A stretch of 64,000 nucleotides of DNA from Variovorax boronicumulans. GTDB lineage: Bacteria; Pseudomonadota; Gammaproteobacteria; Burkholderiales; Burkholderiaceae_C. The stretch's first letter is position 1; each line of letters starts with the position of its first letter. Location: NCBI RefSeq assembly GCF_029892485.1, contig NZ_JARXVG010000003.1, positions 248,001 to 312,000 on the forward strand, read 5' to 3'. Under the pieces are notes generated by a model. It made no database searches. It was not told the DNA's origin and was given only the letters and a program-made list of their open reading frames with translations. Positions 28,582-36,300 of the stretch are shown here, in pieces. The translations under genes and the position numbers were made by a program.

Positions 28582-29726
28582 TGCAAGTGAGTGGTGGCAA
28601 GAGAATTTTGATCACTGGGGCCGATGGCTTTATTGCTAGAAACCTGCGACTTGTTTTGGGCGAACGCATTGATTTGCAGATTCACTGCTTTGGTCGTTCG
28701 GACGATGTGTCCAAGTTGCCGGAATTGCTTCATGGCGTGGATTTTGTATTTCACTTGGCGGGTGTTAATCGGCCCAAGCATCCCGAGGAATTCTTCAGCG
28801 GCAATGCAGCACTTACACAGGCGCTGTGCGACGCATTGGCAGCTGAAGTTGAACGAAGCGGACGCCGCCCATCAGTGATTTTTTCCTCCAGCATGCAGGC
28901 ATCGAAAAATAATCCTTATGGGTTGAGTAAGCGAGCCGCGGAAGATTTGCTATTTAAGCTGGAGGCCAGCCGCGGAGTCCCGGTGCACGTTTTTCGTTTG
29001 CCAAATGTATTTGGAAAATGGTGCAAGCCAAATTACAACTCGGCGGTGGCCACTTTTTGTCACAACATAGCGCGCGGTTTACCAATTCAAATCAACGATC
29101 CATTGGCGCCCCTTACATTGGTCTACGTGGACGACGTTGTAGAGCGCTTCGTTCAATTACTTGACGGTGCGGATTCCCTGAAAGCGGATTCGGGTTTCTC
29201 GGTTATGACGCCCCAATACAAGTCCACCGTGGGTGAGGTGGCGAGGCAGATCGAGGCGTTTCACGATAGCCGCTCCACTTTGGTGACCGAGCGCGTAGGT
29301 AGTGGATTCATCCGTGCTTTGTATTCAACCTATGTAAGCCATCTCCCTGTGGAATTGTTCGCCTATTCGATATCTCAGTATGCTGATCCGCGCGGCGTAT
29401 TTGTTGAGATGTTGAAAACGCCGGATTGCGGGCAATTCAGCTATTTCACCGCACATCCCGGTATTACGCGTGGTGGCCATTATCATCATTCAAAAACAGA
29501 AAAATTTCTGGTCATCAAAGGCCGAGCAAGGTTCAGATTCCGGCACATGCATACTGGGGAAGTTTATGAGCTATTAACTGATGGCGATAAAGCAGAAGTT
29601 GTAGAGACTGTTCCCGGTTGGACGCACGACATTACAAATATTGGTGCCGACGAGATGATCGTTATGCTCTGGGCCAATGAGATATTTGATCGAGCAAGAC
29701 CAGATACATTCACATGTCCTGTGTGA
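28581..29726 (+). CDS. capF: UDP-2-acetamido-2,6-dideoxy-hexulose reductase with cupin domain (CapF/FnlB/WbjC-like)
   Basis: 381 aa. The N-terminal SDR domain (ILITGADGFIARNLRL, FHLAGVNRPK, SSMQASKNNPYGLSK) reduces the 4-keto intermediate. A C-terminal cupin domain from about residue 255 (GVFVEMLKT, ITRGGHYHHSKTEKFLVIKG) carries the metal-binding histidines. This two-domain layout is characteristic of CapF. Second step of UDP-L-FucNAc synthesis. GTG at 28578 is an alternative start. Confidence 0.93.
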   Translation: MQVSGGKRILITGADGFIARNLRLVLGERIDLQIHCFGRSDDVSKLPELLHGVDFVFHLAGVNRPKHPEEFFSGNAALTQALCDALAAEVERSGRRPSVIFSSSMQASKNNPYGLSKRAAEDLLFKLEASRGVPVHVFRLPNVFGKWCKPNYNSAVATFCHNIARGLPIQINDPLAPLTLVYVDDVVERFVQLLDGADSLKADSGFSVMTPQYKSTVGEVARQIEAFHDSRSTLVTERVGSGFIRALYSTYVSHLPVELFAYSISQYADPRGVFVEMLKTPDCGQFSYFTAHPGITRGGHYHHSKTEKFLVIKGRARFRFRHMHTGEVYELLTDGDKAEVVETVPGWTHDITNIGADEMIVMLWANEIFDRARPDTFTCPV

Positions 29727-29738
29727 GGAAGATTAAAA

Positions 29739-30869
29739 ATGAAAAAACTTAAAGTAATGACTGTGGTTGGCACGCGACCAGAGATTATTCGGCTTTCTCG
29801 TGTATTGGTGCAGCTTGATGAGCAGTGTGAGCATATTTTGGTCCACACTGGGCAAAACTATGACTATGAACTTAATCAGATTTTTTTCGACGATCTTGAG
29901 ATACGTCGGCCAGATCATTTTCTGAATGCCGCGGCCGCCGGAGCTGCGCAAACCATCGGGCAGATAATTATTGCGATTGATGCGGTGCTGGCGTCGGAGA
30001 AGCCGGATGCTTTATTGGTTTTGGGAGACACGAACAGTTGCATGGCTGTATTGCCTGCCAAGCGCCGGAAGGTGCCTGTATTTCATATGGAAGCCGGCAA
30101 TCGGTGTTTTGATCAGCGCGTTCCTGAAGAAATAAACCGTCGTATAGTTGATCACACAGCGGATATCAATCTCACCTATAGCAGTATTGCGCGCGAATAC
30201 CTGCTGCGCGAGGGGCTACCTCCCGATATGGTAATAAAAACGGGAAGTCCAATGGCTGAGGTGCTGGCGCACTACCGGCAGAAAATTGAGTCCTCAGATG
30301 TGCTTGATAGGCTTGGGCTGAGGGAAGAGAAATTCTTTTTGATAAGTGCACATCGCGAAGAAAATATCGACTCAGACCAGAATTTTAACAAGCTCGTGCA
30401 GGTATTAAATACTATTGCCGAGCACGAAAAGATGCCGGTTATCGTATCCACACACCCTCGTACGCAGAAAAGGGTGGACGCCTTGGGCGTTTTCTTTCAT
30501 CCCAATGTCCAGTTGCTCAAACCGCTTAGTTTCACCGATTACAACCGACTGCAGATTTCCGCACGAGCGGTTCTCTCAGATAGCGGAACGATTAACGAAG
30601 AATCCTCCATTTTGAATTTCCCTGCTTTAAATCTGCGAGAGGCTCACGAGCGACCGGAGGCGATGGAAGAGGCCGCGGTAATGATGGTGGGATTGGATAT
30701 CGAGCGAGTGCTGCAAGGATTGGCCATTTTGCAAAGGCAACCACGTGGAAGTCGGCGGCTACTCCGACAGGTTGCCGACTACAGTATTCCAAATGTTTCG
30801 GAGAAAATAGTCCGCATTATTCATAGCTACACCGATTATGTGAATCGGGTAGTTTGGAAGAGGTACTAA
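29739..30869 (+). CDS. capG: UDP-N-acetylglucosamine 2-epimerase-family enzyme (CapG/FnlC/WbjD-like)
   Basis: 376 aa. WecB-like GT-B fold: VVGTRPEIIRLSRV at the N-terminus, HTGQNYDYELNQIFFDDL, HMEAGNRCFDQRVPEEINRR and SDSGTINEESS in the active-site region. In this position it inverts C2 to yield UDP-L-FucNAc. It closes the capEFG set and starts 12 bp after capF. Confidence 0.93.
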   Translation: MKKLKVMTVVGTRPEIIRLSRVLVQLDEQCEHILVHTGQNYDYELNQIFFDDLEIRRPDHFLNAAAAGAAQTIGQIIIAIDAVLASEKPDALLVLGDTNSCMAVLPAKRRKVPVFHMEAGNRCFDQRVPEEINRRIVDHTADINLTYSSIAREYLLREGLPPDMVIKTGSPMAEVLAHYRQKIESSDVLDRLGLREEKFFLISAHREENIDSDQNFNKLVQVLNTIAEHEKMPVIVSTHPRTQKRVDALGVFFHPNVQLLKPLSFTDYNRLQISARAVLSDSGTINEESSILNFPALNLREAHERPEAMEEAAVMMVGLDIERVLQGLAILQRQPRGSRRLLRQVADYSIPNVSEKIVRIIHSYTDYVNRVVWKRY

Positions 30870-30979
30870 GTCAGAGTGATTGATTTGAGATTGAACCGCA
30901 AGGCTTTTAAGCACGGTGAGACAGCGCCGGTTCTTAGGTGGGTGAAGCGAATCTATTTCCGGTTTGGAAAGGTATTGTC

Positions 30980-31945
30980 GTGATTGAATTGCGATTTTTG
31001 GGGATTGCGGTTTTAGGCTTTTTGATTGTTTTGGAGAGTACAAATGCATTTGCCTCCTGTGAGATTAAGCCCGCTTCGGATTTGGTAATTGATGTAAAAA
31101 GCGCAGGTGCCCTTGGTGATGGTTCTACCGATGACACGAAGGCGCTCCAAAAGGCTCTCGATGGAGTTTCGCTGCGCGGCGGAACAGTTGTGCTTCCAGT
31201 GGGCACTTACCTGGTTGACGCCAAAGTCGGATTGAGGATAAAGAGTAATACGGTTTTTAAATTGTCTCAAGGTGCTATTATTAAGGCGATGCCAAATGCG
31301 GTGGATACTTTCAGTATTTTGCGCATTTATGACGCCTCGAATGTCGCAATTGTCGGGGGGCAGTTGAAAGGTGAGCGTCACGAACATCAGGGGAGTACCG
31401 GGGAATGGGGAATGGGCCTGTCTTTGCACGGGGCGAGCGATGTAGTTATTAAAGACATGGTTTCCAAAGATAACTGGGGGGATGGCTTCTATGTGGCGGG
31501 GAAAAGTAAAAATGTCCAATTTTGTTCCGTTGTTGCGGACGGCAACAGGCGGCAAGGTTTGTCCATAGTCTCCGGCACTGGAATTCTAGTCACTGATTCC
31601 GTTTTCAGTAACACTCGAGGTGTGCCGCCTCAAGCTGGTATTGACATCGAGCCCAATGCTGATGGTGCTGTAAGAGATGTTCAGATAATGAGATCTCGAT
31701 TTCTCAGCAATGCGGGCTCCGGGATTGCTTCTTACTTGTCTTCGAAATTCAAAGATGGATCCATTTCTGCCATTTCTATCAAAGGAAATTCATTCATGGG
31801 AAATGGCGCAGAGGGTGTGGCTATTTTTAATACCCTCGACGCCAAGGTGACCGGAAATTCATTTGAAAAAAGCAGCAAGAAGGCCATTTTGGTTGATGGA
31901 AAATCGCGGTCTATTGTTGAGCGTCAGAATTCAATTAGAGAATAA
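30980..31945 (+). CDS. Secreted right-handed beta-helix protein (pectate-lyase-3-like fold)
   Basis: 321 aa from GTG 30980, chosen because GGAAAGG sits at a good distance upstream; an earlier GTG at 30938 lacks this. A signal peptide (ELRFLGIAVLGFLIVLESTNAFA) is followed by a typical beta-helix opening (VKSAGALGDGSTDDTKALQKAL). Repeated short strands follow (NVAIVGG, DVVIKDM, NVQFCSV, GILVTDS, VQIMRS). Such proteins in capsule loci are usually polysaccharide lyases, epimerases or hydrolases. The exact activity is unknown. AT-rich. Confidence 0.82.
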   Translation: MIELRFLGIAVLGFLIVLESTNAFASCEIKPASDLVIDVKSAGALGDGSTDDTKALQKALDGVSLRGGTVVLPVGTYLVDAKVGLRIKSNTVFKLSQGAIIKAMPNAVDTFSILRIYDASNVAIVGGQLKGERHEHQGSTGEWGMGLSLHGASDVVIKDMVSKDNWGDGFYVAGKSKNVQFCSVVADGNRRQGLSIVSGTGILVTDSVFSNTRGVPPQAGIDIEPNADGAVRDVQIMRSRFLSNAGSGIASYLSSKFKDGSISAISIKGNSFMGNGAEGVAIFNTLDAKVTGNSFEKSSKKAILVDGKSRSIVERQNSIRE

Positions 31946-32079
31946 GATGCTTTCCTCGGCGGCGGCGATGAGTGTATGGCGCCGATTTTGCTGGAAAATG
32001 TATCGACGCCTTTGTTCGGCTTGGCATCTATGATACTGCAGGTATTTTTTCTTAATTTTTAAAATCGCCGACTGTTTTG

Positions 32080-33210
32080 ATGAAGCGACTGTTGTTTGTT
32101 ATTTCCGAGGATTGGTACTTCGTTTCCCATCGCCTTCAGCTAGCAATTCATGCAAAGGCTATGGGTTATCGCGTGGCCGTTTTATGCCGCCTCTCGACCC
32201 ACGCCGAATTGCTCGAAAAAATGGGGATCGAGGTTTTCCCATGGCTCCTAGAGCGGCGTTCCAAAAACCCGCTGACGGAATGGCGCGCATTGCGCGGCGT
32301 GCGATCTGCCATCCGAGCGTTTCAGCCAGATGTGCTGCACGCCGTAGCGCTCAAGCCCGTGCTGTACAGCGCCATAGCCGGCAAGTCCAACAAATCAGAA
32401 GGCAGAGTGTTTGCACTCGCGGGCCTGGGATATGTGTTTTCCTCACAGAAGTTGCTCGCAAGATGCCTGCGCCCGTTTATCGTCCAGGCTTTTCGCGCGG
32501 CATTTCGCAATCCAGCCACTCGCCTGATCTTGCAGAACCCAGACGACGCGCAGGTGTTGTCGGAGGCGAAGGTCATCGCGCCGGAAAAAATCCGGCTGAT
32601 CCGTGGTGCAGGTGTGGATGTGAACGCGTTTCCGGCGACCCCGGAGCCCGAGCCCAATGATCAGCAGATGCTTGTCGTGCTGCCGGGACGGATGCTCTGG
32701 GACAAGGGCGTGGCTGAATTCGTGGAAGCCGCGAGGCTTCTGCAACAGCGCGGCGTCCGTGCGCGATTCGCATTGGTGGGCGGCCGCGACGATCACAACC
32801 CGTCGTGCGTTCCGCTGCAGACGCTGAAAGATTGGGAATCGGAAGGTGTGGTGGAGTACTGGGGAAACCGCAACGACATGCCAGCGGTACTGGCCCAGGC
32901 CCACGTGGTGTGTCTGCCTTCCTATCGCGAAGGGCTGCCCAAAGCACTCCTCGAGGCCGCAAGTTGCGCGAGGCCGATCGTCACGTTCGATGTGCCCGGC
33001 TGTCGGGAGGTCGTGATTCATGGCAGGAATGGACTCCTGGTTCCGTTCGGCGATGTCGCTGCGTTGGCAAATGCGCTCGAAACATTGATGGCTGATCGGG
33101 CGATGCGCGAGCACATGGGTGCACAAGGGCGCCTGATGGTTGAGCAAGAGTTCTCGCAGGAGCTTGTTGTAGCGAAAACCATGCAGGTTTGGGAAGAGGT
33201 GGCCGCGTGA
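32080..33210 (+). CDS. Glycosyltransferase, family 4
   Basis: 376 aa from ATG 32080; a TTG one codon upstream is possible. GT-B layout: ISEDWYFVSHRLQLA at the N-terminus, PGRMLWDKGVAEFVEAA starting the donor domain, then the E-x7-E-like region SYREGLPKALLEAASCARPIV and the diagnostic DVPGCREVV. This looks like the PglA/WbpZ-type group that often adds HexNAc sugars. GC content rises here, marking the right border of the AT-rich block. Confidence 0.88.
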   Translation: MKRLLFVISEDWYFVSHRLQLAIHAKAMGYRVAVLCRLSTHAELLEKMGIEVFPWLLERRSKNPLTEWRALRGVRSAIRAFQPDVLHAVALKPVLYSAIAGKSNKSEGRVFALAGLGYVFSSQKLLARCLRPFIVQAFRAAFRNPATRLILQNPDDAQVLSEAKVIAPEKIRLIRGAGVDVNAFPATPEPEPNDQQMLVVLPGRMLWDKGVAEFVEAARLLQQRGVRARFALVGGRDDHNPSCVPLQTLKDWESEGVVEYWGNRNDMPAVLAQAHVVCLPSYREGLPKALLEAASCARPIVTFDVPGCREVVIHGRNGLLVPFGDVAALANALETLMADRAMREHMGAQGRLMVEQEFSQELVVAKTMQVWEEVAA

Positions 33211-34208
33211 GGGTTCTCGTCACCGGCGCGACGGGCTTCGTGGGCGGCGCGCTCATTCGGCAATTGATGGAGCGCGGGTCCCCGGGCGTTTCAGGCGAGG
33301 CAGTGCCGGCTGCGTCGTTCGAAATCGTTGCTGGAGTACGGCAACCGAGCCAGGGTTTGCCGGCCTCGATAGAACAGTGCACGGTAGGCGATTTGTCCAG
33401 CAACACCGATTGGAGCGAAGCGTTGCGAGGTGCGGATGCAGTCGTCCATTGCGCCGCTCGTGTGCATGTGATGAAAGACACGGCGGAAGACCCGTTGAGC
33501 GCCTTCCGTTCGGTGAACGTGGAGGGCACATTGAACCTTGCCCGACAGGCTGCCGCAGCCGGTGTGAGGCGTTTCGTCTTTGTCAGCTCCATCAAGGTGA
33601 ATGGTGAAGCCACGGTACTCGGACGGCCTTTTCGGGCGGATGACTCCCCGGCACCGCAGGATGCCTATGGGATCTCCAAGCACGAGGCCGAAGCAGGTTT
33701 GCGGCAACTGGCCATCGATTCCGGAATGGAGGTCGCGATCGTTCGTCCCCCGCTGGTATATGGGCACGGCGTCAAGGCTAACTTCCGCGCCATGATGGGT
33801 GCGGTGGCGCGTCGCTTGCCCCTCCCGCTAGGCGGTATCGAGCACAACCGTCGCAGCATGGTGGCACTCGGCAATCTGGTCGATCTGCTGGTTACCTGCA
33901 TATCTCATTCGGCCGCTGCCAACCGAACTTTTCTGATTTCGGACGGCGAAGACCTCTCGACTTCCCAGTTGCTGCGACGCCTCGGGCAGGCGATGGGGCG
34001 ACCGGCGCGGCTTGTGCCTGTTCCGGTGAGCTGGATCGAACTGGGGGCCGCCTTGCTGGGGCGGCGCAGTGTTGCGCAGCGACTTTGCGGTTCGCTGCAG
34101 GTGGATATCTCCGACACAAGGCAACGGCTGGGATGGGCGCCACCCCTCAGTGTTGACGAAGGTTTGAAGAGGGCGGCAGAAGGGTATCTGAATGAAGCGT
34201 CTGTTTGA
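33207..34208 (+). CDS. NAD-dependent sugar-nucleotide epimerase/reductase (WbpV/WcaG-like)
   Basis: 333 aa. GTG 33207 overlaps the upstream stop (GTGA). NAD motif VTGATGFVGGALIRQL, FVSSIKVNGE, and catalytic Tyr-x3-Lys in YGISKHEAE. Together with the WbpM-like dehydratase at 38.7 kb and the phosphoglycosyl transferase that overlaps its 3' end, the setting matches WbpV-type reductases that make UDP-D-QuiNAc (or its C4 epimer UDP-D-FucNAc). Confidence 0.85.
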   Translation: MRVLVTGATGFVGGALIRQLMERGSPGVSGEAVPAASFEIVAGVRQPSQGLPASIEQCTVGDLSSNTDWSEALRGADAVVHCAARVHVMKDTAEDPLSAFRSVNVEGTLNLARQAAAAGVRRFVFVSSIKVNGEATVLGRPFRADDSPAPQDAYGISKHEAEAGLRQLAIDSGMEVAIVRPPLVYGHGVKANFRAMMGAVARRLPLPLGGIEHNRRSMVALGNLVDLLVTCISHSAAANRTFLISDGEDLSTSQLLRRLGQAMGRPARLVPVPVSWIELGAALLGRRSVAQRLCGSLQVDISDTRQRLGWAPPLSVDEGLKRAAEGYLNEASV

Positions 34209-34752
34209 TCTGGTTCTCGCGGTGTGCGCCGCCATGGTGTTGCTGCTGCCGGTGGCCGTCATTGCCCTGGCCGTTCGTCTCACTTCGCGTGGACCTGCAC
34301 TCTATTGGTCTGACCGTGTCGGCAGCAACAACCGAATCTTCAAGATGCCGAAGTTCCGCAGCATGAGGGTCGGCACGCCGGCGGTGGCCACGCACCTGCT
34401 GTCCGACCCCGGGGTGTACCTGACGCCGATCGGCCCCTTTTTGCGCAAGAGCAGCCTGGATGAGTTGCCGCAGTTGTGGAGCATCCTGGTCGGGGACATG
34501 AGTTTTGTCGGGCCGCGTCCTGCACTTTTCAACCAGTCGGACCTGATCGAGTTGCGGACCCGGCAAGGCGTGCATCTGCTGGTGCCAGGACTGACGGGGT
34601 GGGCTCAGGTCAATGGGCGCGACGAACTGCCGATTCCGGTCAAGGTTCAGTTCGATGTCGAATACCTCCAGCGCCGGTCTTTGGGATTCGATATTCGTAT
34701 TCTCTGGCTCACCTTTGTCAAAGTGCTCAGGCGCGATGGCGTGACGCATTGA
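34192..34752 (+). CDS. Small monotopic phosphoglycosyl transferase (initiating sugar-phosphate transferase)
   Basis: 186 aa, the size of PglC. One N-terminal hydrophobic re-entrant helix (LVLAVCAAMVLLLPVAVIAL) is followed by the catalytic domain: KFRSMRVG, the Asp-Glu dyad in RKSSLDELPQL, VGDMSFVGPRP and PGLTGWAQVNGRD. It transfers sugar-1-phosphate to undecaprenyl phosphate to begin each repeat unit. It overlaps the reductase gene by 17 bp. Confidence 0.92.
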   Translation: MKRLFDLVLAVCAAMVLLLPVAVIALAVRLTSRGPALYWSDRVGSNNRIFKMPKFRSMRVGTPAVATHLLSDPGVYLTPIGPFLRKSSLDELPQLWSILVGDMSFVGPRPALFNQSDLIELRTRQGVHLLVPGLTGWAQVNGRDELPIPVKVQFDVEYLQRRSLGFDIRILWLTFVKVLRRDGVTH

Positions 34753-34766
34753 ATGCAAGGACGACG

Positions 34767-35372
34767 ATGACACCGAAGCGTCTGTTGATCATTGGCACGG
34801 GCGGTCACGGCCGCAGCGTTGCGGAGGCCGTATTGCTGCGTGACGACTATGTGTTGACGGGCTTTCTCGACGATGCTGCCGAGCCCGGGCAACACGTGTG
34901 GGACTGGCCGGTGTGGGGAACGACGGCCATGTTGAGCGCATGTAAGGACCAGATCGACGCGGTGTTCGTGGCGATCGGCAACAACGCGTTGCGCGAGGCC
35001 TTGCACCAACGCGTGCAGGCGCAAGGGCTGGCCCTCGCAACGGTGATCCACCCTGCCGCCACGGTATCGCCCAGAGCTGCGGTAGGACGGGGCACTGCCA
35101 TCATGGCCGGCGCGGTCGTGGGCACAGGCGCTCAACTAGGTGAAGGCGTGATCGTGAATTGTGGTGCCGTGGTCGATCACGACTGCACGGTAGAACCGTT
35201 CGGCCATCTGGGTGTGAATGCGGGGATGGCTGGCGGCAGTGTGCTCGGGCGTCGCGCGTGGATGCCAGTGGGAGCGGCGCTTGCTTATGGGGTTAGGGTG
35301 GCTGCAGATCGTGTATTGCATTCTGGTGAGGTGGTGCATCCCGACTACCTTGCCCAAAGAATCACACGATGA
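34767..35372 (+). CDS. Sugar O/N-acetyltransferase, NeuD/PglD-like left-handed beta-helix
   Basis: 201 aa from ATG 34767. The N-terminal Rossmann-like half (RLLIIGTGGHGRSVAEAV) is followed by hexapeptide repeats (AAVGRGTAIMAGAVVGTGAQLGEG is part of them) and the catalytic His region VVDHDCTVEPFGHLGVNAG. PglD homologues acetylate UDP-4-amino sugars. With the aminotransferase at 21.3 kb and the WbpM-like dehydratase it could complete UDP-diNAcBac. It starts 14 bp after the phosphoglycosyl transferase gene and overlaps the next by ATGA. Confidence 0.88.
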   Translation: MTPKRLLIIGTGGHGRSVAEAVLLRDDYVLTGFLDDAAEPGQHVWDWPVWGTTAMLSACKDQIDAVFVAIGNNALREALHQRVQAQGLALATVIHPAATVSPRAAVGRGTAIMAGAVVGTGAQLGEGVIVNCGAVVDHDCTVEPFGHLGVNAGMAGGSVLGRRAWMPVGAALAYGVRVAADRVLHSGEVVHPDYLAQRITR

Positions 35373-35725
35373 TCAGGCTGCAAATCAGCAAGGTACTGCG
35401 CGTTGCATTTTGGGTATGCGCCATTGCAGTTCTTGTGCTTTCGCTCGTGCCAATCACAGCGCCGATGCCCTCCACTGGTTGGGACAAGACCAATCATCTG
35501 CTGGCCTTCGCGACGCTTGCTTTTTTGGGGCGCGGTGCTTTCCCCGGTCGAACAGTTGCCGTTCTTGCGGGGCTGCTAGTTTACGGCGGGGTTATCGAAG
35601 TACTGCAGTCCTTCACGCCCGACCGGTCTGCCGAATGGACGGATTTGTTAGCGGATGGCATCGGACTTCTGCTCGGCGAAATGTTGACTTGGTTGTCGTG
35701 GCGTCGCGTGGCGAAGCAGCCTTGA
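35369..35725 (+). CDS. VanZ-like membrane protein
   Basis: 118 aa with about four membrane helices. VanZ-family cues are DKTNHLLAFATLAFL, GGVIEVLQSFTPDRSAEWTDLLADGIG. VanZ-like proteins are common in polysaccharide loci; their role there is not known. The start overlaps the acetyltransferase stop (ATGA), so it belongs to the operon. Confidence 0.85.
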   Translation: MIRLQISKVLRVAFWVCAIAVLVLSLVPITAPMPSTGWDKTNHLLAFATLAFLGRGAFPGRTVAVLAGLLVYGGVIEVLQSFTPDRSAEWTDLLADGIGLLLGEMLTWLSWRRVAKQP

Positions 35726-35865
35726 GATCGATTGCCACAGGCACTTGGTAGGCGTGCCGGGGGGAGTCAGCAACTAAAATGGCATTAAAAAATGGGAGTC
35801 TTCACTGTGATTTGTTGGTCTTTGCAGCTGGCAAATGCCGCTTGCCCAAATAAGCGCCCCATGTC

Positions 35866-36300
35866 ATGAAATCCGTGTTGGTTGTATGCATCGGCAACAT
35901 CTGCCGCAGCCCGATGGGGGAAGCCTTGATCGCCGCCGCCTTGCCGCATCTGAAGGTCGCGTCCGCCGGCATTGGAGCGCTTGTGGGCCAGCCCGCTGAT
36001 GCACTGGCGCGGGAACTCATGGCAAAGCGTGGGCTCGATATCGAGGCCCATCGTGCGCGACAACTGACAAATCTGATGTGTCAGGAGGCTGACCTTATCC
36101 TAGCCATGGATGAGGAACAGCGCCTGTACATTAACCAACGCCATCCGCTCACGCGCGGCAAACTGTTTCGTCTGGGTGAGGTCGCACGCGCGGACATCCC
36201 CGATCCTTACCGCCTGGGCCGTCCGGCCTTCGAGCGAGCCCTGAAACTCATAGACGACGGCGCGACTGCGTGGGTCGAACGCATCAAGAAACTTTCATGA
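35866..36300 (+). CDS. wzb: Low-molecular-weight protein-tyrosine phosphatase (Wzb)
   Basis: 144 aa. The P-loop Cys8-x5-Arg14-Ser (CIGNICRSP) sits at the very N-terminus and the general-acid Asp is in IPDPYR. It dephosphorylates the partner BY-kinase encoded immediately downstream (ATGA overlap), so polymerisation and export can cycle. The 140-bp gap upstream may hold its own promoter but no clear element is seen. Confidence 0.95.
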   Translation: MKSVLVVCIGNICRSPMGEALIAAALPHLKVASAGIGALVGQPADALARELMAKRGLDIEAHRARQLTNLMCQEADLILAMDEEQRLYINQRHPLTRGKLFRLGEVARADIPDPYRLGRPAFERALKLIDDGATAWVERIKKLS

